Below are positions 7,501-13,748 of a stretch of DNA of 16,873 nucleotides, piece after piece. The stretch covers positions 1 through 16,873 of the forward strand of contig JACJXW010000014.1 of assembly GCA_020636405.1 (NCBI GenBank). The letters are read 5' to 3'. The stretch comes from Lewinellaceae bacterium (GTDB lineage Bacteria; Bacteroidota; Bacteroidia; Chitinophagales; Saprospiraceae). The notes beneath the pieces were generated by a model, which ran no database searches, was not told the DNA's origin, and saw only the letters and a program-made list of their open reading frames with translations. Position 1 is the first letter of the stretch. Every line of letters begins with the position of its first letter. Position numbers and translations under genes: made by a program.

Positions 7501-8666
7501 TGGATCTTACCTTTTAAAGCGTCCGTTGGATTGAGCCGGGCAATTTTCCTGGCCGGCATAAAACTTACGATGGTTGCGGAGAGGACCACCAGGAGCACCG
7601 TGGCCAGGACGAGCCCTGCTCCGAATACCGGATAGATCTTTTCGGCAATGGAGATACCCATATCCTGGCTGGCTGTGGGCATGGCCCAGCCCACCTGAGC
7701 CATGTACCAGAGCAGAGGCCCTCCGTACAATGCCCCCAGGAGAATGGCCAGGATGCTGTAGGTGGTACCTTCAACGGTGAAGATCCCCACCACCTGCCAG
7801 CGGGTCATGCCCAGGGCGATGTAGGTGCCGATCTCTTTCTGCCGCCGGAAGATCGACAGCACCTGCGTGTCGAAGATGGCCAACAGGGCGATGATGAGCA
7901 GCAATCCGTAGAGGATCCCGGAAGATCCTTTTTTGGATTGGATGATCATATTCAGGTCGGCCAGCAAGAAGTCGTGATCTTTGAATTCCCATGTCGTTTC
8001 ACCGGCAGGGGCAAAGCCTTCTCCTGCGACCAGGAGGGTGGCCTCGCCGGGCAGGTTGAGCATGGCCTGCAGGTGTTCGAGGGGCAGCCAGATCTGTCCG
8101 CCGTCGATGGTAGGTACGTTGCAGTCGAAGATGCCGGCGATGGTGACTTCGAGGGCGTCGAAGGTGCCGTTCTTGTCGCGCCAGCGCAGCAGCAGTTGAT
8201 CGCCTTCTTTTACTTTGATTGCCCGGGCCATCCGTTTGCCGATGAGGGCCGGGATCTGCACGTCCGGGCCTTCTAGCCGGCCGGTTGGGATCTTGAGGAT
8301 GCGCTGCCCGGGATCAATACCTTTCAATATTACACCCTGCATGCGCCCTTGCGGGAAGGCAGAGGCCTGTGCCACCAGGATGGGCGCCAGTTGGCCGGCA
8401 GTTACCTGGGCCTGCAGCTCTCTGGGGATAGTAGCGTGGGCGTCCTGAAAGGAAAGGAAGTCGAGCGGGTCGTAACCGGGAACCCAAAGCTGCCCCTGTC
8501 CGATCTCCCACTCCATCGTATCCCGGCGCGCCTGTTGGTTCCAGCCTTCCAGAACGCCGTTGTAGAAGATGATGACGACAAAGGCGAAGGACAGGACGGC
8601 GATGTTGAGGATGGTCCGGAAGCCGGCGCCGAAGATGTTCTTGAATGCCAATTTGAATGCTAGCAT
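7497..8666 (-). CDS. ABC transporter permease, FtsX/MacB type (first subunit), 389 aa
   Basis: Partner of the following permease. The frame is open from an ATG at 8699, but that would overlap the ATPase gene by 29 bases; the ATG at 8666 starts four bases after the ATPase stop and gives MLAFKLAFKNIFGAGFRTIL, the usual beginning of these proteins. Helix 1 is at about 18-36, then a periplasmic domain of about 210 residues, then the FtsX domain from about 247 with helices near 250-270, 295-320 and 348-369. ALGMTRWQVVGIFTVEG (about 284-300) is the coupling segment and PARKIARLNPTDALKGK is the classic C-terminal signature of MacB/LolC-like permeases. Coupled to the next gene by an ATGA overlap. Confidence 0.92.
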   Translation of the reverse strand: MLAFKLAFKNIFGAGFRTILNIAVLSFAFVVIIFYNGVLEGWNQQARRDTMEWEIGQGQLWVPGYDPLDFLSFQDAHATIPRELQAQVTAGQLAPILVAQASAFPQGRMQGVILKGIDPGQRILKIPTGRLEGPDVQIPALIGKRMARAIKVKEGDQLLLRWRDKNGTFDALEVTIAGIFDCNVPTIDGGQIWLPLEHLQAMLNLPGEATLLVAGEGFAPAGETTWEFKDHDFLLADLNMIIQSKKGSSGILYGLLLIIALLAIFDTQVLSIFRRQKEIGTYIALGMTRWQVVGIFTVEGTTYSILAILLGALYGGPLLWYMAQVGWAMPTASQDMGISIAEKIYPVFGAGLVLATVLLVVLSATIVSFMPARKIARLNPTDALKGKIQ

Positions 8667-8670
8667 GGCT

Positions 8671-9372
8671 TTATATTTTAGCAGGAACCACCTCCTCATC
8701 CTTCACCACCCGGCCATCTTCCAGCGAAATGATGCGGCTGAGGTAGCCCATCACTTTTTCGTCGTGGGTGGCGAAGAGGAAGGTCGTTTGCAGTTCTTCA
8801 TTCAGTTGTTTCATGGTCTGCAGGATGTGGTGGGAGTTCTTGGAGTCGAGGTTGGCGGTGGGTTCGTCGGCGAGCATAATAGCCGGCCGTTTCACCATGG
8901 CGCGGGCAATGGCCACGCGTTGTCCCTCTCCGCCGGACAGTTGAGCCGGTTTGGAATCCCTTTTGTCGGTGAGCCCTACCCATTCCAGGGCGTCCATGAC
9001 CGCTTTGCGCCGTTCGGCGGCGGGCATATGCTGGAGGAGGAGGGCGAACTCCACGTTCTCGAAGACGGTATACACCGGGAAGAGGTTATAGGTCTGGAAG
9101 ATGAAGCCCAGGTGCCGGTTGCGCAGTTGTGCCGACTGCTTGTGGGTCAGGTGGGCGATGGAGTGGCCCAGCACCGTCACTTCTCCTTCCGAGGGCGTGT
9201 CGAGGGAGCCGATGATGTTCAGCAGGGTGGTCTTGCCCGAACCGCTCGGCCCGACGAAGCCGGTGAATTCTCCCTTGTGAAACTCCAGGCTGATATCCCT
9301 GAGGGCGGTAAACTTGCCGGTTCCGACGGGGAACTGCTTGGTGAGGTTTCTGATCTGGATGATGGATTCCAT
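8671..9372 (-). CDS. ABC transporter ATP-binding protein (LolD/MacB type), 233 aa
   Basis: Cytoplasmic ATPase that drives the two permeases. All motifs are intact: Walker A GPSGSGKT (41-48), Q-loop Gln93 in FIFQTYNL, signature LSGGEGQ (145-151; a Gly replaces the common Gln at the sixth position), Walker B IMLADE (165-170), D-loop NLDS and H-loop His203 (ATHD). Length and the short N-terminus match LolD/MacB-ATPase subunits that are not fused to a permease. The frame extends to a TTG at 9402, but the ATG at 9372 (MESIIQIRNLTKQF) is the normal family start. It lies 26 bp after the outer-membrane protein gene and 4 bp before the first permease, so it is within the operon. Confidence 0.95.
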   Translation of the reverse strand: MESIIQIRNLTKQFPVGTGKFTALRDISLEFHKGEFTGFVGPSGSGKTTLLNIIGSLDTPSEGEVTVLGHSIAHLTHKQSAQLRNRHLGFIFQTYNLFPVYTVFENVEFALLLQHMPAAERRKAVMDALEWVGLTDKRDSKPAQLSGGEGQRVAIARAMVKRPAIMLADEPTANLDSKNSHHILQTMKQLNEELQTTFLFATHDEKVMGYLSRIISLEDGRVVKDEEVVPAKI

Positions 9373-9398
9373 ATGTTGTTGGTTGTCTGTTGCTGGTT

Positions 9399-10832
9399 TC
9401 AATGGTTGAATAAGAATAATAGCTGCATCCCTACGCCTGAATACAGGTTCTGGGTGCTGTTCTGTGTCGGTATCTGGTTGTCCTTCGGGTTCCAGTAGCC
9501 CATCACGTAGAGGGTGGTGCGGTCGAACTGTATCGTCCAGTTGATGAAGTTATATACTTTGCCGTTGGCCCAGTCGATGTAGGCGATCGCCCCCAGACGG
9601 TCGAACAGGCCGATGGGGTAGGAGAGGGACAAGAGCGACAGGGTGGTGGTATTGTCGAAGGAGAATGCTTGTTCTCCGTGGGCGATCAGCAGTTGTTCGA
9701 AAATGGCATACAGGCCGTTGCCGACGCCAAGAGTATAATCGATCCCGATATTGATCAGTTCCTGGTTGGTGAATTCCTCCAGGAGCTGGTGGTTGGTTGT
9801 CCAGGAAGCCTCCGCCCAGCAGCCTACGACGAGGTCGAGCTTGACGTCCAGGCCGAAGCGGGTCTCGGGCGCTTTGGCAAAGGCGGGGATGGAGCTGTCC
9901 AGCCCGCGGGTATCCGCCTGCCGCCGATGGAAGGAGAAGCCTGCTTCCCCGTGGGGAATGGGGTACTGCAGCCTGCCGCCGAATTCGGGCTGGCGCCGGC
10001 TGGTTTTGGCAAATTCCCAGCCTTTGGGGTTGTTGTTGCCGTACAGCCCCCACAGCCAGATGTTGGCGTTGTTGAGGAAATAGTAGCGCCCCAGTGCGCC
10101 CCACACGCCGTCGGTGAACTGGATGGGGTCGCGCGGGTCGATCTGGTCGAACCACATCAGGGGACGGAGCAGGGAAGCCGAGCCGAAGTTGATCTTCTGC
10201 AGGCCGAGGCGCAGCTCGAACTGGGGGGCGGAGTAGCGGGCCCACAGGCGGTAGGGCCGGATATCGCCGTCGGTGACAGCCGTATCGAACGGTTGAAAGC
10301 CCGCATTGCCGAACAGGTTGGCCGAAGCCTCGATGTCGAACAGGTGGCTTTGGGGCAGGTTCAGGTTGTAATTGAGCTGAGGCAGGTAGCGGCCGCCCAG
10401 CCAGGCGGGGATATCGCCGGAAGGATTGACATTGGCCCAGGAGATGAGCTGGCCTTTGAAGGCCAGGGTATCGGTTATGGAATCTTTGGGGGCTGTGGGG
10501 GATTCGGGATTCGGGAATCGGGATTCGGGAATCGGGATTCGGGATTCGGAAGTGCCAGCAGGGAGCTGTGCGATGGCCGGGAAGGAAACCAGAATAAGCA
10601 GGAATACTAATGGTGGAATTCGGAAATGGGAAATCGGAGGTCGGAAGTCGGAAGCCGAATGGAGGTTCCGAATGAATATTAATCGCAAAATTGCTGTCTT
10701 AAAACTTACTAAAGCCCGGGTTTTTATCCGGTCAGAGGCACTTTGAGGCCTTCCGCCTTCCGAATTCCGAATTCCGACTTTGAGCCTTCCGGCTTCGCCC
10801 TTAGGCGCTAATATGGGCGCTTTACCTTTCAT
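9399..10832 (-). CDS. Outer-membrane beta-barrel protein with repeat-riddled N-terminus
   Basis: Predicted outer-membrane barrel. A hydrophobic core (PLVFLLILVSFPAIA, ending at residue 88 from the first ATG) followed by Gln is a signal peptide with an AIA|Q cleavage site. The mature part alternates hydrophobic and polar residues with many Trp, Tyr, Phe and Asn (YRLWARYSAPQFELRLGL, YYFLNNANIWLWGLYGNN) and ends in a terminal strand GVGMQLLFLFNH. I do not recognise a named family. Start is uncertain: the ATG at 10832 overlaps the TetR gene by 11 bases but puts 72 residues before the signal core; a TTG at 10688 gives a more normal leader. No other start codon lies between. Three heptanucleotide arrays fall in this 5' part; one encodes an ESR-F/I-P-x-P heptapeptide just after the signal peptide. 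Second gene of the operon, likely the outer-membrane end of the pathway. Confidence 0.75.
   Translation of the reverse strand: MKGKAPILAPKGEAGRLKVGIRNSEGGRPQSASDRIKTRALVSFKTAILRLIFIRNLHSASDFRPPISHFRIPPLVFLLILVSFPAIAQLPAGTSESRIPIPESRFPNPESPTAPKDSITDTLAFKGQLISWANVNPSGDIPAWLGGRYLPQLNYNLNLPQSHLFDIEASANLFGNAGFQPFDTAVTDGDIRPYRLWARYSAPQFELRLGLQKINFGSASLLRPLMWFDQIDPRDPIQFTDGVWGALGRYYFLNNANIWLWGLYGNNNPKGWEFAKTSRRQPEFGGRLQYPIPHGEAGFSFHRRQADTRGLDSSIPAFAKAPETRFGLDVKLDLVVGCWAEASWTTNHQLLEEFTNQELINIGIDYTLGVGNGLYAIFEQLLIAHGEQAFSFDNTTTLSLLSLSYPIGLFDRLGAIAYIDWANGKVYNFINWTIQFDRTTLYVMGYWNPKDNQIPTQNSTQNLYSGVGMQLLFLFNH
10501..10549. repeat. Seven tandem 7-bp units inside the outer-membrane protein gene
   Basis: Exactly seven consecutive units of GATTCGG or GAATCGG (order: GATTCGG twice, GAATCGG, GATTCGG, GAATCGG, GATTCGG twice). 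On the coding (minus) strand they translate to a heptapeptide repeat ESRIPIP/ESRFPNP placed some ten residues after the predicted signal cleavage site. Since 7 is not a multiple of 3, gain or loss of one unit would shift the frame of the barrel. Confidence 0.9.
10615..10656. repeat. Degenerate heptanucleotide repeat, 6 units
   Basis: GGAATTC, GGAAATG, GGAAATC, GGAGGTC, GGAAGTC and GGAAGCC follow one another without gaps. In the outer-membrane protein frame this encodes the positively charged region just before the signal-peptide core (SDFRPPISHFRIP). Confidence 0.75.
10748..10775. repeat. Heptanucleotide repeat, 4 units, opposite orientation
   Basis: GCCTTCC twice, then GAATTCC twice; the complement is GGAAGGC/GGAATTC, the same unit type as the array at 10615 but in inverted orientation. 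It lies between the TetR stop codon and the likely TTG start of the outer-membrane gene. Confidence 0.7.
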
Positions 10833-11424
10833 CGCCTTTTAGTTCATGCGGCAGGACGCCGTAGAAAAAGAAGCGGGTGATCTCCATGATCAGGTCCTGG
10901 GTATCGGCGTAGGAGGCAAGCAGTTGTTCGTCGGACACCCATTCCGGCATCTTGTGGAAGATGTAGAGCATGAAGGCCAGCCGAATATCCTTGCGTATCC
11001 ATCCCTTCTGTTGCGCCTGAGCGTAATCGTTCATGATCCCCCGGAGCGCTTCTTCGGTGCGTTGTTCCATGTATTCCCGCAGTCCCCACTCCTGGTTGGA
11101 GTAGATATCGCGGACCAGTTCGGCGCTGATGCCTTCGGTGCCTTTGAACTTCAGGAGCAACTGTTTTTTCACCTTCTCCTCGAAGGGGATGTCCTCTTCC
11201 ATGATGGCCCGGTACTCCTCCATGGATTCGTCGAACAGGCGCTGCAACATGGCCTTGGCCAGCTCGATCTTATTGGGGAAGGACCGGTAGAAGGTCATCT
11301 TGCTGGCCCCGGCCTCCCGGCAGATCTCCTCGACGGAGACGCGCCGGATGCCGTGTTTCCAGAACAGCCGTTTTGCGGTGTCCAGGATCTCGAGTGCCTT
11401 CGGGCTGTCGGGTTGGACGGTCAT
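10822..11424 (-). CDS. TetR/AcrR family transcriptional regulator, 200 aa
   Basis: DNA-binding repressor, first gene of the minus-strand cluster. The N-terminal TetR_N domain is clear: ALEILDTAKRLFWKHGIRRV (10-29), then the helix-turn-helix VSVEEICREAGASKMTFYRSF (29-49) with the typical MTFYRSFPNK recognition-helix end. The remaining 150 residues are the all-helical ligand-binding and dimerisation domain. The ATG at 11424 lies about 18 bases after the expected transcription start of a good promoter (11449-11478), which is framed by an 11-bp inverted repeat (11430-11440 and 11482-11492). Autoregulation of the whole operon is therefore likely. The inducer would be expected to be related to the exported cargo. 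The stop overlaps the possible ATG of the next gene by 11 bases. Confidence 0.93.
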   Translation of the reverse strand: MTVQPDSPKALEILDTAKRLFWKHGIRRVSVEEICREAGASKMTFYRSFPNKIELAKAMLQRLFDESMEEYRAIMEEDIPFEEKVKKQLLLKFKGTEGISAELVRDIYSNQEWGLREYMEQRTEEALRGIMNDYAQAQQKGWIRKDIRLAFMLYIFHKMPEWVSDEQLLASYADTQDLIMEITRFFFYGVLPHELKGDER

Positions 11425-11429
11425 TTTCG

Positions 11430-11492
11430 AAATGTTACGAAATTTTTACAAAGTTACGATTTTATTTCAATAAGTCAATGATCGTAACATTT
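11430..11492. promoter_or_regulatory. Inverted-repeat operator flanking the TetR promoter
   Basis: AAATGTTACGA (11430-11440) is the perfect complement of TCGTAACATTT (11482-11492). The match continues into CGAAAA on the outer side if three bases are skipped. A further TTACGA lies inside, at the -7 element (11454-11459). Half sites on both sides of a promoter are a common layout for a self-regulating TetR protein; binding itself is inferred. Confidence 0.55.
11449..11478 (-). promoter_or_regulatory. Bacteroidota-type promoter of the TetR/transport operon
   Basis: On the minus strand TTG (11476-11478), 19 bp, then TAACTTTG (11449-11456): an exact match to the Bacteroidota primary sigma-factor promoter TTG-N19-TAnnTTTG. 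Transcription would start near 11442, about 18 bases before the TetR start codon. This is the best promoter in the window and also supports the taxonomic assignment. Confidence 0.8.
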
Positions 11493-11518
11493 TATCGAAA
11501 ACATGGCTTCTGCGGAGT

Positions 11519-11869
11519 CTATCGTTTAATGATCAGGATTTCCTGGTTGCTGAATTCCATCCAGGCGAAGTCATAGACGTTGTGGTAGATCTTACCTTCC
11601 TTGTTGAAGTAGATGCCGGTGAGGTAGTTGTAGCGGAAGCCGGTGGAGTCCAGTTCCGTCCGGGCGATTTTCATTTTAGTTCGCGAGGGGCCCATCAAGG
11701 TATTCAGGATCTCGCGGTTGCGGTGGAGGTAGCGGTCGGTTTGTTTGACCACACTAAGGGTGGCTTTCCGGCGGGCCATATTGGCGGCATTTTTGCAGTT
11801 GATGCTGCAGAATCGTTTGTCGCTCCGGCCGGCCAGGGGGTTGCCGCAGTGTTCGCATTGGCGGTTCAT
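11519..11869 (-). CDS. Small protein with N-terminal zinc ribbon, 116 aa
   Basis: Residues 5-25 form a zinc-binding motif C-x2-C-x12-C-x3-C (CEHCGNPLAG then RFCSINCKN), as in treble-clef or FCS-like zinc fingers. It is followed by a basic stretch (MARRKAT) and a C-terminal part with GFRYNYLTGIYFNKEGKIYHNVYDFAW. I do not recognise a named family; such small zinc-ribbon hypotheticals are common in Bacteroidota. A nucleic-acid or protein contact role would be a guess. The plus strand is also open here, as part of a longer frame running into the integrase pseudogene, but its translation in this part is low-complexity Val/Ala/Gly and not credible. It is transcribed toward the TetR promoter. Confidence 0.75.
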   Translation of the reverse strand: MNRQCEHCGNPLAGRSDKRFCSINCKNAANMARRKATLSVVKQTDRYLHRNREILNTLMGPSRTKMKIARTELDSTGFRYNYLTGIYFNKEGKIYHNVYDFAWMEFSNQEILIIKR

Positions 11870-11984
11870 TCGCTTTTTCCCGGTGACAATATTCTTGTAG
11901 ACAAAATCCCTGCTTTGTCCGGGCAGGCGGCTGCTTTACAGGCAAGGGAGCCTGCTTCGGTTAATGCTGGCCATCGTAGTGAAA

Positions 11985-12681
11985 CCTCATCCGGCCGCAT
12001 TACCATTAGCCGCCACCCGCAGGACAAGTCCAGGGTGCGCATCTTTGTGCCTGAATCTATGCTGGCTGATTATCTGCCTGTAATAAAAAACATACACGGC
12101 CGCCGGTGGAACCCGGAATACAAGGTGTGGGAAGCGCCGCTTACTAAAGTGACGGTTCGTTTCGTTGAAAAATTCCTCCCCGGCCTTGCTCATTGGACTT
12201 TCCAGGTTGAAGGCGACATACCAGAACGTATCGACATATCCCGGCCGGCGAAAAAGAACAGGCCTGCTTTCACACCGGCGCGTTATGAAGAAGAAGTGAC
12301 GCGACTTGAAGGAGTACTATTGTTAAAGCGGTACAGTTGGCGCACCATTAAAACCTACCTTTCCTGTTTCCGCCGCTTCATCTGCCATTATAATGACACC
12401 AAGCCGGGAAATATTACCCGTACTCAGATTGACGCCTACATCGTGCACCTGGTCAAAACCAGGAATATCTCGGAATCGCACCAGAACCAGATCCTCAGCG
12501 CCATCAAGATGTATTATTGCGAAATTGCGGGCCAGGAGGAAAAAGTTCGACGTTTGATACGCCCCAAGAAAGCGCAGAAACTACCACACGTGTTAACAGT
12601 AAGACAACGGAGGTTTATACCCACATTACTCATGCGGGTTGGGCAAAAGTGAAAAGCCCTTTCGACGACCTAGACCTTTGA
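11985..12681 (+). pseudogene. Tyrosine recombinase/integrase with internal deletion and frameshift
   Basis: The N-terminal part is normal for Bacteroidota integrases: an accessory domain (GRITISRHPQDKSRVRIFVP, then KNIHGRRWNPEYKVWEAP) and a core-binding SAM-like domain (RYSWRTIKTYLSCFRRF, then LSAIKMYYCEIAG, then KAQKLPHVL). Directly after LPHVL, where the catalytic domain should begin, the frame runs to an early stop at 12652. In the next frame, 12595-12681 encodes NSKTTEVYTHITHAGWAKVK and then SPFDDLDL and a stop, the exact C-terminus of the same protein type with its nucleophilic Tyr. So roughly the whole catalytic core (Arg, Lys, HxxR) was lost in one deletion with junction near 12590-12597. 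The true 5' end is unclear; the first in-frame ATG is at 12059, inside the accessory domain. Confidence 0.8.
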
Positions 12682-12827
12682 AAAAAAGGTTTTTACTTTT
12701 GGCAGACATTGTTTAGATTTGGAGGGGGGATGAGCACATTGTGAATATTGACGCAATAGGGGCTAAGTGGAAACAGCAATGCGGGGTTTGCTTAGTCGTT
12801 ATTTCATTAATGAACGAGTTGAACTAA

Positions 12828-12844
12828 ACCGCCGTACCGGCGGT
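12828..12844. repeat. Short perfect hairpin upstream of the IS91-type unit
   Basis: ACCGCCG (12828-12834) and CGGCGGT (12838-12844) form a 7-bp stem with a three-base loop. It sits 67 bp before the recombinase gene. IS91-family ends carry short hairpins, and a GAAC tetranucleotide (the favoured IS91 target) lies at 12821-12824, so this may mark the left end. Unproven. Confidence 0.35.
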
Positions 12845-12911
12845 AGCTTCTGTCCACCAAAAGGTTTAACTGGTAAAGCGAGGAGTAATTTTTTCACTAA
12901 ATCGTTTTACC

Positions 12912-13742
12912 ATGAAACCATTAAGAGCGAAAATGGTGCGCTACATGGAGCGCAGGGGCTACAGCGCCTCGACGATCAAAACCTACACCAGTTGGGTATC
13001 GCAGTTTGCCCGGTACAACGGCAAGAGCCCGGAGTTACTAAGCGAGGAGGATATTGGCGCCTACCTGGACTACCTCAGGGGCTGCCGTAAGTTGAGCCAG
13101 AGCAGCCTTGCGGGCTGTTACAGCGGTATCAAGGTGCTGTGGGAGAAGGTGCTGGGGCGAAGCTGGGACACACTTAAACTACCGCGCAGCAAGCGGGTAC
13201 AGGCGCTACCGGAGGTATTGTCGGAAGAGGAGGTGCGCCAGCTTATATGCCGGACAAGGAACCTCAAACACCGAGCATTGCTCAAGGTATTGTATACTAC
13301 GGGCATCCGGGTAGGGGAGCTGGTAAAGCTGAAGCCCGGGGATATTGATTCCAAGCGGATGGTAGTGCGTGTGGAGATGGGCAAGGGGCGCAAGAGCCGG
13401 TACACGGTTTTATCGCTGTCCATGTTGAAGGAGCTGCGTGCTTATTGGCTGAACTACCGGCCGCGGGCCTATTTGTTTGAAGGGGCAGTTGCCGGGCGGC
13501 ATATCAGCATCCGCACGGTACAAGCAGTATTCAAGCAGGCATGCCAGCGTATTGGCCTTGGGAAGCAAGTGGGCGTTCATGTGCTGCGGCACAGTTTTGC
13601 CACGCACCTGTTGGAGAATGGAGTGGATACGCTGACGGTGAAGGCGCTGCTGGGGCATTCCAACGTAAGCACCACTGCGCGCTACGTGCACGTACAGAAC
13701 AGCCGGATGAAGGGGCTTCCGGATTTGCTGGCCCGTTGGTAA
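12912..13742 (+). CDS. Tyrosine recombinase (XerC/XerD-like), IS91-associated, 276 aa
   Basis: Site-specific recombinase, complete. N-terminal core-binding domain at about 1-85 (MVRYMERRGYSASTIKTYTS), catalytic domain from about 100 (ALPEVLSEEEVRQLI). Catalytic residues are all present: Arg133 (TTGIRVGELVKL), Lys158 or Lys161 (MGKGRKSR), His223 and Arg226 (HVLRHSFATHLLE), His249 (LLGHSNVSTT) and nucleophile Tyr258 (ARYVHV). It lacks the extra helix-containing insert between the Lys and HxxR motifs that marks integron integrases (IntI), so it is not the enzyme of the adjacent cassette array. The stop codon is 6 bp before the transposase start, so both are probably one transcript. The start ATG at 12912 (MKPLRAKMVRYM) fits homologues. 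Its role in IS91 transposition is not well understood. Confidence 0.93.
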   Translation: MKPLRAKMVRYMERRGYSASTIKTYTSWVSQFARYNGKSPELLSEEDIGAYLDYLRGCRKLSQSSLAGCYSGIKVLWEKVLGRSWDTLKLPRSKRVQALPEVLSEEEVRQLICRTRNLKHRALLKVLYTTGIRVGELVKLKPGDIDSKRMVVRVEMGKGRKSRYTVLSLSMLKELRAYWLNYRPRAYLFEGAVAGRHISIRTVQAVFKQACQRIGLGKQVGVHVLRHSFATHLLENGVDTLTVKALLGHSNVSTTARYVHVQNSRMKGLPDLLARW

Positions 13743-13748
13743 AGGGCC

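Noticed and set aside
6523..8663. Plus-strand open frames opposite the ABC permeases
   Set aside because: Shadows of GC-rich genes with histidine-, glycine- and valine-rich translations; the minus-strand genes have complete family signatures.
11582..11984. Upstream half of the plus-strand frame leading into the integrase pseudogene
   Set aside because: It is antisense to the zinc-ribbon gene and shows no integrase-like sequence until about 11985.
12912..13742. Idea that the tyrosine recombinase is the integron integrase IntI
   Set aside because: It lacks the IntI-specific insert between the Lys and HxxR motifs and is directly coupled to an IS91-type transposase.
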